The notes under the pieces were generated by a model, which was not told the DNA's origin, did no database searches, and saw only the letters and a program-made list of their open reading frames with translations. Shown here piece by piece: positions 11,601 through 24,338 of a stretch of DNA of 64,000 nt. The stretch comes from Chaetorhynchus papuensis (Eukaryota; Chordata; Aves; Passeriformes; Rhipiduridae). Within the stretch, counting starts at the first letter, position 1. The number at the start of each line of letters is the position of its first letter. Both the position numbers and the translations under genes were made by a program. The stretch is taken from contig VWYX01000632.1 of the NCBI GenBank assembly GCA_013396525.1, positions 154,825-218,824 of the forward strand. The letters are read 5' to 3'.

Positions 11601-14600
11601 TTCTCCTAGTGATGAATTTAACCATACCAAATAGTAGAGTGTTAAAATGGCAACCCATTGCTAAAATTTACACATATATGGGCAGGGATGTCTAAATAGC
11701 AGCATATATGTCTGCATATGTGTCCTGGCACACTGACAAAACTTTAACCAATGTTTATTGCTTTGAAGCTGAGATAAATACTGATTTTGAGAAGAGAGGA
11801 AATTCAAGTCGTAAGCATTGACCCATATAGAAATGGCTGGTTTGTAACTACAGAATAAACTCCTCATGAGTGAATCATGAGTGAAGCTGGTTTTCATTGT
11901 TTCAGAAAAAGGAATCTCTATTGTAGAAAATGAATGATAAGGCTTGTCTATTTGGTGCTATTTATTGAACAAGATGTGCATACCCATTATGATTTACACA
12001 TGATAAGCTGAAATAATGAATCATTGCTGAACTCAATGATTGCATTTACCCTAGCAGAACTGTATCACCTTCTGAGCAGTTCCTTGAAATTTGAATTTGT
12101 ACTATTGAAATGTTTCTTGTAACAATGTGATTTCTTTAGTATTTTGGGTTTTTTAGACATTAAAAAAACCTGTTCTGCACACCAGGCAACTTTGGAAGTC
12201 AGAACAGTGTGCTTTTTATTGTCTATTTGTTTATTTGAGCGATGGTTTGTTTGTCTGCTTATGACAATTATTATTCTTGGAATGAATGAACACTGAATAC
12301 ATTATATTCTAACCCTTGGAGCTTTATACATCCTGGGTTTTATCTGTAAAGTCACAAACAACCCAAATTTAAATATTGAACTTTAAAAATAATCCAGGTT
12401 GACTGTTTAAATTACTTATACATCTACAGTACATGCTCTCATAATTGTGTTTCCTTATAAAATATTACCATATAAAATCAAAAAGACAATTAAAGTTCAC
12501 AAATGTGGGGAAAATATATTACCAATATGACATTGTAATTCAGTGACAGATATTGTATGGTAACATTGTAATGGCCCACAGCCAGTGAATTTTTCTGCGC
12601 AGATGGTCCCTGCACCTGCAAGCTATTGGAAGGTACCATGTTTTGAATGCTATGTTTAGATCTCATGAGAAGGCCTTTTTTGAATGTTAATGCAATGCCC
12701 AGAAATTTTAGCTTGTAGCAATTATTTCTGCTATGATGAGCCTGAGATTTGTTTATTCCTCTATTAAAAAGCGATCATGGTGGAAACCTGTGTTGCTAAA
12801 AGAATGAAGTTTTAAAAGGCTATGATATGTGAGGAAAAACAACGTATCAAATATTACAGTGGTTTGTATATTTCACCATCACTGGCACTTGGTCATATTC
12901 AGTTCAACATGGTTATAACCTGCCACGCCACTACTTCACACCATCTAGTTGAACTCATTTGGCACAAATGTCTGTAGTTACATAATAGCATTCAAAGTGA
13001 GAAAAATCATGTCTCTAAGGTGGTATTGTATTATTTTTACATTGTAATATTATTTCTGTATAGGTATGTTGTTTAAAAAAAATAATTATAGTTTATGAAG
13101 TTATCACATAAATGAACTCTCATTTCAAAGTCTATAAAAAGTGTATTGACCCACATTTTTTTTTCACCTGTGTTATCTGTCTCCAATGAGAATGACCTGT
13201 TTCATATATGATGCTTGTATAAAACCATAAATAAAGGAATTAGTAAAATTAGTAACTAATCTTTCTTCTAACAGCCACATTTGATTGTGCTGCTTCTAGC
13301 TATTTTTGTCTTTTTTATGCCTTTTAGCCCACTTTTTCAAGAATAGGAATTAGTAAATTGCTTATGATAAAAAATAATTCATTTGATAAAAGTCACTGAA
13401 GAATAGTTTTTAAACTTGTATTCAAATTTTCAACTTTTACATGTGAAAAATTGCTACAAAGTATTCAAATGTGGTTTTTTTCTTTTTCAAGTGGTGGCAC
13501 ATACTTTTATAGATATTTTCCTTCAGAGAATGATGCTTTCATACAGTTGAAACATTAAAAGCATGTTATCAAATTTCTACGCTTTCAAAATGATTATAAG
13601 TTCTTTACAGAGTACTTTGAAAATGTATTCAGTACAATGCTAATTATTACTCTCACTTTGAATTAAATATGTTTTATTCATATATTGTATTGCATTGAGA
13701 GATCTTAAGTGGGCAGACAGGAGGTTTTTCAGTACTAAGGTGATTTTCATTCCCTAAGCAAAGAATGCAACTTCAGTTTTTGAAAACATTAACAAGAGCA
13801 TGTGCCTCCATTCTGGATTGGGAACGGCATTTGTTATCCAAAGATCAACTGGAAAATCTAGCAGAACGCAAAAAGGGGAGAAAAAAATTGCAAACACTGA
13901 AAACCATTAGTCTCAGATCCAAAAGATCATAGTCTGAGCTTTCTTTTCCGGCTCAAAACTCATGGAAGACAAGAACTAGGGCAATAAAGACTCCAAAGAA
14001 TTTGAGAAGGTTGTGCTGCTCACAGCCACACCAAATAACTTTTGAACTGACAGCAGTGCTCGTGGGAGAGATTCCTGAGAGAGCATAAACACTTAGATAG
14101 CATTTAAGTAGCAGCAACAAAACTGATGATGCATTATCTCTGCAAACTATTATTATAGACTAGATATCTCACTGAGATGAATTTTATGAGGTATGTTCCA
14201 AAGGTCTGAAAACCTTTGCGCAAATCAGAAACTCTGCTGCTCATCGTACACGCTGTTTGTTGCACGTGAAAGTCATGAGGATATTGGTCAGGTTGATGAC
14301 AAAAAGCGGACAGGTAGATAGATTTCAGCTCTGGAACCATATGAACAAATATATATATGATCAATTGATGTAGAAAGCAATCAGATCAATGCTGACCAGA
14401 GGGAAAATACAACTCCAACGTATGCAGAGGGCAGCATTCACTCATCCATGTTGTTAGAGGCATTAGTGTGTGGAGCACAAGGTTTAACAAGGCAGGAAAA
14501 TTATGCTAAATCCCAGCAGATTAACCTGCCTAAGACCCAATTAGAGGATAAACTCATAACTGTTTAAGATTTGCATACAAGTGCACTGACACAAAGGTAA

Positions 14601-17600
14601 AAAATGAGAAGGTCTCACCTGAAGAATTGGGCCAATGTATGTTGGCTCTCAGGGTTAAGTACATAGAAAATTTCTTAATGGATTCATGGGGGTTTTTTTT
14701 GTTTAACTTCAAGTCAGATAAACAGAATTACATACTTTTTCCATAGTTTGACTGCTATGCTATTTCTTAGGTTTTTGGAGGATAACAGAAATACACTTGT
14801 CTATTCTTCAGTCAGAGTTTATGACAATTAAAAGCAAGTGCTTATATCCTGCAGAATGCTGAACAAGAAACATGGGAGTTTGTGTCATTTTTCATTTCTT
14901 TGCTTTAATTTGTGTTGCTTATTTCTGGTGCTACAGATTAACAGGAGGACTGAAGTCCTGTTATGTGCCTAAATCCAAATTACATTTTCGGACGTCACAT
15001 AGTTACTGTTTTTAGCCTTTTAGACAGCTGTGTTCAGATTTATGTAGAATATGTATTGACAGTGTAGATATTTTTGAGTTGCAAGGGCAGTACCTGTTGA
15101 ACGCTGGTAATATGTGTCCATTATCCTAGTTTTTCTTCTTTTTTTTTTTTTTATTTCTTCTCACAGTTAAATGTTAATTGATTCAACTGCTACTCAGTGT
15201 AGATCAACCAGTGTTCATTGCAGTCAGCAGCCTTGTGTGTATGTTGTCTGGTGAAAGCAGAGTAACATAGCTTCTATCAACATAAATCTTCAAAACCAAA
15301 GTTTGCATGTAGAGTTTGGACCTATGACTCCAGCTGAACTCTCTGTGTGCAACAATAAAGGGACTGATGTTGAAATCAAGAAAAAATGTACCTAAAAATC
15401 TCATTCAAGAAAGAGGATTGAAAACTCAACTGTGGATTTTAAAATCTACTCATAAAAATACATTTAGGTGCAATTATTTTCTAATAATGAAATTGCAATC
15501 AGGTTGGGACAATTGAGTTTATCTTTTTAATTGACTGAGATACAGCCAAAATTTAATTGCACCCAGTTTGGATTTTCCATGCATTTTATTTTTTCCTTTA
15601 TTTCAGTCTCCCTGTCAGAAGCCTTCAACAAAGTTAGTGACAGGATATATTTTTTCTGACCTTACAGCACCATAACTTATATTGTGAATCCCTGAGTTGT
15701 AAATAGAGGCATTTTGCTTTTAAAAAAGAGGAAAATCAGCTTGAATTTATTGATTCATAGTCAATGAAAGAAATAGAATTTAATAGTATTCTTAGGTGTA
15801 TATATATCATGATGAATGAAACATCAGAGGAAGAAAATATTTCTATTTTTTTTTTTTTTTTACTATTTGTGATCACAGTGGTTGCTGAAAAAAACTGATA
15901 AAGAAAAGGGAGACAGCCATTTGCAAACGTTGTGCTGTTTTCTTCCCTCCTGCCCCATAAATACGTTGTGAGAAATGATGTCATAATGCGAGTGCTATAA
16001 CCTTTAGTCCTCTTTTCTCTGTAGTGCTGCCAAAGAGGGGAGCAAAGCGAGATGTCAAGTAAAAGATGTTGCAGAACCTTCCAGTCACAACATGATTTCA
16101 GTGTGGTTGCCCACACTTTGTACTAACTACTAGAACTGGTGAAGAATTTTCTGCAAGAATGATTTTATCATATAGAACATACTTCCAGTGTGGTATAAAA
16201 GCTACAGATATTTTCAATTAAAAGCACTTTTTTCAAATAAAATCGGTGATGGAAATAGGCAAGTCATAATGACAAGGTGAACAGGCAGGAATGAGATTGA
16301 GTGACAGGGAAGAGTATGAGAGAAAACAGAAAGCCTGAATGGCCCAAATATTCATTAATTAACCTGGCTTTCTGATGAAGCCTGAAAATCAGTTCATTTT
16401 GAAACTCTGAATGTCCAGCTTTCAAAAGTTCAGTTCAAAGACACTAATCAAAATGAATAAGTGTCTTCATAAAGTAAAACAGAATTCTGTGATTCCAAAG
16501 ACATCCAGAATAGGACTTTTTGAGAAATTGTTGTTTCTAACATGATGAGGAAAAGACTTTACTTTTTTTCCATCCAGAAATCTTGACTTTTTTTACTGAA
16601 AAGGAATTCAGTTCCTCAGTTGTCTTCTGCACTGATACGTCTGTGTAGTCTGTCAAACATATGGAGCACCATGCAGACATCTGAGGCCATTGCAGGCAAG
16701 CTCCCTAAAGCACCAGAAATTGCACCACTTACCTTCACCTAGATTAGTGCAGATTGTTCTTCAAGATGCCTTTCCTTTTGGAAGCCTACATGACTTCACA
16801 GTGAACTAACTCCTAAGAGATACACCATGTAAGTGTACACAACCTTGGTGTTTTTTTCCATTTTGAAGCATTTAGGACAAGCAAGGATTTTAGAAAGATA
16901 CCTTGGATTTGTAAATACAAAGTTGAGAGGTCTTGATGTTGATATTTGCTACTAGCCCACATTTTGGTATTTATTGGTTACAACACACTTGGCTTTTACG
17001 TGGGCTAATTGAACCCTCACAATCAACAAGTGAAAATTCAGACAACAGCTTAAGCTGTTAAGAATTTATGTTCATATCGCTGCAGCTATGCTACAGGGCA
17101 GGGTAAACATACCAGGGTTAGATGCAAACAAAACTATCTCGTGTATTTGGAACAATCTAGTTTGATAATGCACTGAAAAGTGTGGCAAATTTGTCAACAT
17201 TGAGGTTGCTGTTGCTGCGGGTAAGATGCTCTTTGAAATCTAAACTACCTTATTTATGGGCTATCCTGTGTATCTCTGTACATCTCTGCCTCTTTAGAGC
17301 AGGTAACAACTCAGCTAAAAAAGTTGCAAAAGATCTGATGAAGATGTTAGCAAGAAGTAGTGCAAAGTCAGGGTTTTATTTTTTCATTCCGAGCTTTTGG
17401 ATGAGCAACTTCTGAACATTCACCCGTTCTTTTTTTTTTTTTAAATTTAATCTCCATTAAAAATATTGTAATGCTTCCGTTACCTTCTGTTAGCTTTTTG
17501 TATGCCACTGCTTTAATCAATGGCTTCTATTTCCTGGCTTGTCAGTATAATGCTAATGTAATTAAAGATATTCATCCTTGCAAAATATATGCTGTAATAT

Positions 17601-18357
17601 TAATGTGTCTAATTGTAACAAACACTGGGAAGTATCTTACATCAGAAAAGCAGAAGGGAATATGAAAAAGGTGCAAAAGAGATGAAAAGAAAAGTATATA
17701 AACCGCTGCTCACACCAGGACATTTTCTGCTTTTGAACTTTGGAAGAGAGTACAATGTAGCCTGATATAGAAGTAAAGTCAGACAACTTGAAATCAGAAA
17801 TCTACGGTTTTTTTCATCTAAAAATTCAGACGACTCTTTGCATTAGCTCGCTTACAATAAATGTTTGATACCGTTCTATAATAATGCTTCACACCTGAAG
17901 TAATTTTCCACTGGTTTTCCTATCTGAAAGCCTAACATGAAGATAACATTTTAAATGATAACTTTCAAATGACATTTAATTAAATGGAGATATAATTTGA
18001 AAATGTTTAACAGTCAGCTGAATATAGATACATATTTGCAGCAATGCTTCAATGATGAATTCAGTAAGCAGAATTTTTTCCATTGATTTGAAGCAATACC
18101 TCAATCTATGTAATTTTCCAACACACAATTGAAAATAGGAAATATAGAGTAAAGAGATGCAAATTTTCTTCATTTTATAATTGTAATGAACTTTACAGAC
18201 AGATTTAAAAATGCCCTTCAAAATGAGAGTGACTATAAATCTTTGTATTTACATGTTTATCGTGTGGGATCTCTGAAGCACAGAAGTGGAAAAAGCATAG
18301 GTTCCTACTATGGCAGCAAAAGAGTATAAATATGAACATCCTCTCAGATCTTTAAAT

Positions 18358-18465
18358 TTCATAGAATCATAGATTAGTTCAGGTTGAAAGGGGCCTTTAA
18401 AGGTCAGCAAGTTCAACTCCACTGCAATGAGCAGGGACATCTTCAACTAAATCAGGTTTTATCTA
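18358..18465 (-). mobile_element. CR1 LINE 3' end, antisense
   Basis: On the plus strand the segment reads as the reverse complement of a CR1 terminus: the ATAGAATCATAGATTAG end repeat, then CAGGTTGAAAGGGGCC, a TTTAAAGGTCAGCAAGTTCAAC block, and a TGCAATGAGCAGGGACATC block continuing to ATCAGGTT. About 105 bases are preserved. The element is therefore inserted on the minus strand and strongly 5'-truncated. Its good preservation compared with the copy at 7450 suggests a younger insertion. Confidence 0.85.
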
Positions 18466-20984
18466 CTTACATATTCTATAAAAGTAATCTCACACATGAT
18501 GGTTTAAAAGAACAGAAGCATTTCAATGTTCATGTACTAAAAAAAAACCCCTAGGACATTAATAGAGAAATATATGAAAAGTTAATTTCCAGAAGTGCAG
18601 GGCAATAAAAACAAGGTCTGTCCAAACTTTCTTTATTAATAATTAAAGAAGTATGTATATGTGAAGTGCTTTTTAAGTAATGAGTGTTAGTTATAAATAT
18701 TTAACAATTGCACTTATGAAATATGCCCTAAATTATGTCCAAATGTTAACAAGCATGCCTTATACTTGACAGAACAATGAAGCCCATAAATATTTCAGAA
18801 GTGTGTGTCTGACAGGCGGAAGCTGAGAAGATGTGTCCTGCTCTTTGTTTTCTGACACTGCAATCCTCAGGTCTGTGCTCTTTGAGCTTTATGTGAACAA
18901 AGAGCTTCCTGTCCAAAGCCAATATCAGAGCTGAGAGCAGATTTCCTTTGGAGTTTGTTATCGGGCAAGTGCAAGTTACCTCACCAAAATCATGGGGCAA
19001 GAAATTCAAAGCACATAAATAGAAATTCAAAGCTCAATCTATCCCCGTGCTGACTGCCTTCTGTGTGTTTATCAGGAATAAAGTTCATAGGAAGTTCACA
19101 GGATGTTGACTTCCTATTCCCTTCAAGAGGGAATTAATTGATTGTCCTCAGGAGGTGCTCAGCATCTGTTACAACAATGTCTTGAAGAATTACATGCCAA
19201 GAAAAAAATAAAAATAAACATTCTAATACACTAGGAATTAACTGATAGTGTTATAATTGTAATTAGAACAGTTAGTGATGGAAGAAAAAATAGAGGGAAA
19301 AATAGACAAGCATTTATAGATAAATTCTACACTTAACTCTTAATGCTGCAACTTGAAAAACTTAGGGGTTTGGAACTTTTATCCAGGTTTTGTCCTTTTT
19401 AATGTTATTTTTAATGTTATTTTAAGCAAAGGTAGAAAATTTGAAGAAACTAATATGACCTATTTAGAGAACAGAGTGAAGTGAAGACTCCAGGTGAAGA
19501 CTCCTGCTATGATGTTGAATAAGATCTTTTCTAACCTTCCTTCCTGAAACTTTTCTATCTGGAAAAACAGAGAACTTTCTCTTGGGACATCTCTGAGAAC
19601 TGTGAGACTTATGTCTTTGCTGATGAAGGTGACGCTATAAATAAATAAGGTTCTTAGGAATGCTAGAGAAATAATTTGCATGGAGGAATAAAGTTCAAAA
19701 TAAGAGTGTTGTATTTATCTTCAGAGAGACAGTCAGAGTTTTTGTAAGTTCTTTTCTTGCAGAAAATCTCAGCTTTACAATAGTCAATGATCCCTTCCAT
19801 CACTACAACAATAAAACCAGAATTTCACCCAAGGAGTATAGAACAGTTAGAATATTCAGTCTATTCTGCCAAAAGGTTACTTTCAAAGACTTCAACTTCC
19901 TTTTCTTTCTCTCTCTGTAGTGGTTCCCACAGAGCCTACAGCAGATATTTGGGTGTAAAAACCCTCTAAAAGGTGATCCTTTCCCCTATGAAAATATCAA
20001 ACCTAATTGCTTTATGAAAGGCCTGTAGGGCTTCCACCTCTATTCACCTAGGCCTCCCACTACCAGAAAAAAATGCTTTGATCTGTTCAGTTCTCTCACT
20101 GCATTAGACTGAATTTCTAAAAGCATTTCTTCTTACTCCAATCCTCCCTCCCCCACCACTGGTTTTCCATTTGAATTGTGAGTATTAGCATATCCTTTAT
20201 AACCTTTTCAGTAGTACTGTACATATATCATCCGAATTGAACTCCTGCAGCTCACAGATAACATTAAATGCTGAAGAAAACCCCAAATACAGATTGCCAA
20301 GTACTTGATGATATGATCAGAGCGGGTCCAGCTAGCATCCTTCAGTGCAATGCAGGACCCTGAAGGAAGTCAGGCTCATGCCTCAAGAAAGGCATTAAAA
20401 GATCCATCACTTCATCTTATGAACGTCATTATAAATTTTTACCTGATGTTTGTTATTCTGGAAGTAAGAGAAGTTCTTGGTGCAAGAAAGATCTGCAGAT
20501 AATGCAATGCTATGAAATGGTTTATTATATCTTTATTTTATTGTTCTATTATGTATATTACAGCTAAACCAGTAATTTTACTGTGTGCATTCATCTCTCA
20601 TTTTCTGAGACGTAGTCAAAGGATTGGATTCTGTGTATATTGCCAATCCCATATTTTTCTAAATAATTAGAAAAAAAACCCAAACAAAACAGACATTATT
20701 GTCCAATTATCTCAGGTCTAGGGAGAAGTAAACAAGGCAGAGGGAAAAAAATGTGTCTACAAAGAAAGGCAAATGCACAAAACAGAGCTATATTTGGGTT
20801 ATTTTATTACTGATTTACAAAACGAGCATTCCAGGTCAAACTATGTGGCATTTTACTAATGCTGATATGACAAACATTTTCAACTAATTGACATAAAAAT
20901 TAATGTAAAATAAACTTTTCTTAGTTGGACACTGTTCTTTTATAGTGTAACTGGTGTAATTTTTGTTCCCATTTGCCTCAGTTT
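18466..20984. other. AT-rich sequence without recognised genes
   Basis: No gene or known repeat was seen. A small imperfect tandem duplication of a 13-base unit (GTGAAGACTCCAG, then the same with one change) sits at about 19481-19506. Two tandem TTTTTAATGTTA units occur near 19398-19422. Open frames are short and conflicting. Confidence 0.55.
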
Positions 20985-21165
20985 ACTTTTTCTCCATTCA
21001 GTTATTAATCCATTGAACAGTGCACCCTTCAAATCCATGTCTTTCCAACTTTGCAATAAGGAAGTTGTATGGAACGGTGTCAAAGGCCTTACAGAAGTCT
21101 AGGTAGATGACATTGGTCAGTCTTCCTTTGTTAACTGTTGCAGAATTCTCCTACCTATCTAAAAA
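20985..21165 (-). pseudogene. CR1 ORF2 reverse-transcriptase fragment
   Basis: Read on the minus strand, 21051-21112 encodes VIYLDFCKAFDTVP followed by an LIAKLERHGF-like stretch. This is the conserved reverse-transcriptase block (F-x-K-AFD-x-V, including the first catalytic aspartate) of CR1-type LINEs, followed by the family's 'L-KLER-GF' segment. The homology runs on for some codons toward 20985 and fades upstream of 21160. No intact ORF2 surrounds it, frames are interrupted, and neither the endonuclease nor the 3' end is present nearby. It is an isolated internal fragment of a dead copy, either internally deleted or too decayed elsewhere to recognise. Confidence 0.75.
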
Positions 21166-24100
21166 TATGGTTCTGTTGGACAAAAGAAATACGCACTCTA
21201 TCCAAAATACCTTTGGCCTCAGTATTCATTTGCAAGCTAAATATGATCAGCAAGTGATTGATAGCTTCAGCCTTTGTGGACTCCCTATAAATATTGTACA
21301 ATTAAGCTAAATTTAAATGTGTACCTATGATTCAGGAGAAAAAATATCTGGGATAGAACTTGTTATTGATACAGTCCCTCTGTTGTGTTTACTTTGGACA
21401 GAGATAAAAGTAAAAATATGAACTGTTTTGAAAAGGGCAGGCTTAGAACATATTAAGAACATTTTAATGGTATTAATTTATGTGAAGGCTATGTCCATTC
21501 AACTGTACTATTCCAACACTGTCAGTGAACCTTTTCTAGGTTTACTTTCCTCTTTTAAGATTTGTTCTTCAGCTGATCTAGATTCTCTTTCTTTCCTTTT
21601 TCCCTTTTTTCCCATGAGAAGTGTTGATATCCCATGTTTCACCAGTCAACAGTAACTCTTGTAGGCATATACCACTGTGGCCTTCAACATGGTTTGCTTA
21701 AACAGCAGAGCAAATAATTGAAACTAGTTACCTTGAAATCAGCTGAGATTTCAGAAGGCCTAAAAAAAAAGAACAGATTTGTACCTGAATGCTTTCCAAG
21801 CAATCTGTTTAGTTCTGCATGTGCTTCAACTCAATTTCATGGTAATTTCATAAGGAGGTTTTATTTTAATCCAGTGTGCCGCAGAGCTGAGGCTTTCACC
21901 CTTTTGTTTAAGTAATACAGTTGGAACATCTTTTATGCTACTTTAGTTTGTAATATGAATTATTGTTGCATCATTTCTTCAATTTTTTTGTGTTTTAAAT
22001 ATCTCCCAATAGCTTCCCAATTAGTTGCCTTCCCAATATGTAGCAGTTAAAAATGTATATAAACTTATCCATTTATTTCAAGTGTTTTTCCTCTTACCTT
22101 GCTTGTGTTAGGTTTATTTCCTCAAATACTAATTTGTGACATGCATCCACTTAGCTAATGACAGACGACTCATGTAAGGTAGAACTAAATTGACCAATAG
22201 GGCTGAGGTCCAAACCTGGGAGAAAATATTTTTGTATTATAATGAGTTCTTAGCAATTGAAAGATGACTATTTGAAATTCAGGTTATAGTGGCAAATTCC
22301 AAAGATAAATTATAGAAGTATCTCAAATGAGTTTGCATTTTCTCTGGATCACTCTTTTGTTTGTGTTTCACTAGGAAGAATATTTGTTGAGCTCAGGAAA
22401 CACAAACAACAAAAGTGAATTTACAGATTAATGAAGGAAAAAAGGAAGAGTACAAAATTGTCTATTTGCATCATGTTATTCATGCTAATTTTTAAAGTAA
22501 AAGGAAAAAAGAACATTTTTTACAGATGAAATAGAGGCATGTATATTGAACAGTACTTTTAGACCTCTTGGCCCTGAAGAGTTATAGAATATACTTATGA
22601 TATTGTCTACTGCACACAGATAAAGGTTTTCTTTTAGAAAAGATTTAACATCTCTGTAGACACAAAGAAAAGAAAAAATCTACCATGAATATGTAAAGAC
22701 TGTATTTTTGTTCAGTATACTAATGGCCTTTGAATATTAAGGTTCTTCTATACCAGTGGAAAAGAGTAAAGAATACTTCCTGTCCCATTGTGTCTAGTTG
22801 TGAACCAGGCTTGAGGCCTTGGCTGAAAGTCAAGCTAGATATTATGTATTTATTCTATTCTCTCAACCAGGGTACTTTTTGTTTATATCTTTGCTCTATA
22901 TCAAGATGGATCCTCAGTAACACTCAGTTGTTAGCCTTCTACCTTTGCCAAAACTCAGGATGGGGTTGTTTGCTTGCCTTTCTTCTGTTTGTATTCTACA
23001 TATTTGTATAGAAAAAATTAGACTGAACCATTTCATTCACATGCATATAAAGTTTGCTTAATTTTTCTCTCTTTAAGATGGTTGACATCAACCATTCATC
23101 TTACTATCACTGTAGCATTTCCACTGTTGAGGATGCTTTTTGGTTTTCTCTTTTTTTTCCAGAAAAGGCTGTTAAGGTAACTCAGATATAAATCAATTCC
23201 AGGAATGCCTGTATCAAGTTCTAAATATCTAGTAAAAACCTACCCCTGTAAAAAAATTCAGTCTAAATACACCAGGTAAGACAATTCCATAATATTTGTC
23301 CAGGTATCACTTGGTTACTTAAATAAAGAAAGAGATTTGTGGAAGAAGACCATCCTCAGACAGTTCGGTTTATCAAAATACATAGGGGCTTTTTGAAGCA
23401 GAGTTGTGTTATCATATGCCCAGAAAAAACGAAGAAGGACTTCATATTTCACGTGAATCTAAAACATATGTTACGAACATTAGTTAAAAAAAAAAACAGT
23501 CTTCCTTTCATGGTTCTGGTTACATCACAAACGTTGTCTCCCTTCCAGGGTTTAAACCTCATTTTACAATACAAACTGCAAAACTTTCCATCAAACACTA
23601 TGAAAAGCTATGGGGAAAATAAATATCAGGGGGACTTAGCTGAAGATATGTGAAAGTGTAGCTCAAATAAAAAATATGACATCTCATAATCTGATGCTGA
23701 TATACAATTTGTCAATAGCACTGAGGCAAGATACAGCAATAGCTTCTACTGTCCATTCCCCACCCTTTTTTCCTATAAAGGGAATTTTTCTCCAGGGCAT
23801 CAATTGAAAGCATGTACAAAAGAAATGAGGTTAGTATTATTAATTTACTTTCTTCACAACTGAATAGCCATAGCTTTATTCTCTTATTCCCCTTGGCACT
23901 ACTTTGTTCCATTCTTTAATAACAGCAAATGTGAAAAATCAGGATTTGTTCTATTCAGCTTCATTTCACTTTGAGTGCTGTAGGAAGATGAGATTTGAAA
24001 TTTTTCACTGTAATGTGTAGGATATCTGGTGGATTCACTTTACTGATGATGTAGGATCATTTCAGAGGTCTCACTTCAGGATGCATACTTTTATTAGAAC

Positions 24101-24216
24101 ATTAAATCTTAAACTCTTGACTCTTTCAGAGTGGCATCCAGCAAATTCAGAGGAAGACATGGAAGGAGAATTCCTCTTCATATAATTTTGTTTTCAGTGT
24201 ACATACAACTTGTCCG
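21166..24216. other. AT-rich sequence without recognised genes
   Basis: No gene was recognised. Open frames of 93 codons (22730-23011) and 104 codons (23339-23653) lack any domain, motif or splice context I can identify, and the second contains a poly-A-derived lysine run. Confidence 0.55.
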
Positions 24217-24296
24217 AAGAGGAGAGGAGAGGAGAGGAGAGGAGAGCAGAGCAGAGCAGAGCAGAGCAGAGCAGAGCAGAGCAGAGGAGAGCAGAA
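24217..24296. repeat. Compound pentanucleotide microsatellite
   Basis: The array begins with about five or six GGAGA units, switches to about nine GCAGA units, returns to one GGAGA unit, then ends with GCAGAAG. The two blocks share length and phase and differ by a single G-to-C change. This suggests one ancestral array in which a variant unit was later amplified. Purines dominate the plus strand. A degenerate GAT/GAA-rich tail (24300-24338) follows. Confidence 0.95.
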
Positions 24297-24299
24297 GAA

Positions 24300-24338
24300 C
24301 TAGATGATGAGGATGATGAGGAAGAAGAGAAAAAAGAT
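24300..24338. repeat. GAT/GAA-rich degenerate simple sequence
   Basis: Imperfect GATGAGGATGATGAGGAAGAAG units follow the pentamer array. They are likely its decayed flank or a second trinucleotide array. Confidence 0.6.

Larger units (their letters stand above)
10051..18357. other. AT-rich sequence without recognised genes
   Basis: Apart from T/G-rich tracts at 10980-11035 and 11515-11600 and poly-T runs near 15138 and 15848, nothing was recognised. The 126-codon minus-strand frame at 15736-16116 runs through a poly-T (poly-K) tract and has no family resemblance. A few CpG-containing blocks (11365-11450, 12575-12640, 14210-14290, 15960-16100) are less AT-rich than their surroundings and might be conserved elements. 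Confidence 0.55.

Noticed and set aside
15736..16116. 126-codon minus-strand open frame
   Set aside because: It runs through a poly-T tract (polylysine) and has no family resemblance.
23339..23653. 104-codon frame as a possible small gene
   Set aside because: No recognisable domain, no splice or Kozak support, and a lysine run from a poly-A tract.
24217..24296. Direct-repeat array as a CRISPR
   Set aside because: Five-base units without spacers; a microsatellite in a vertebrate genome.
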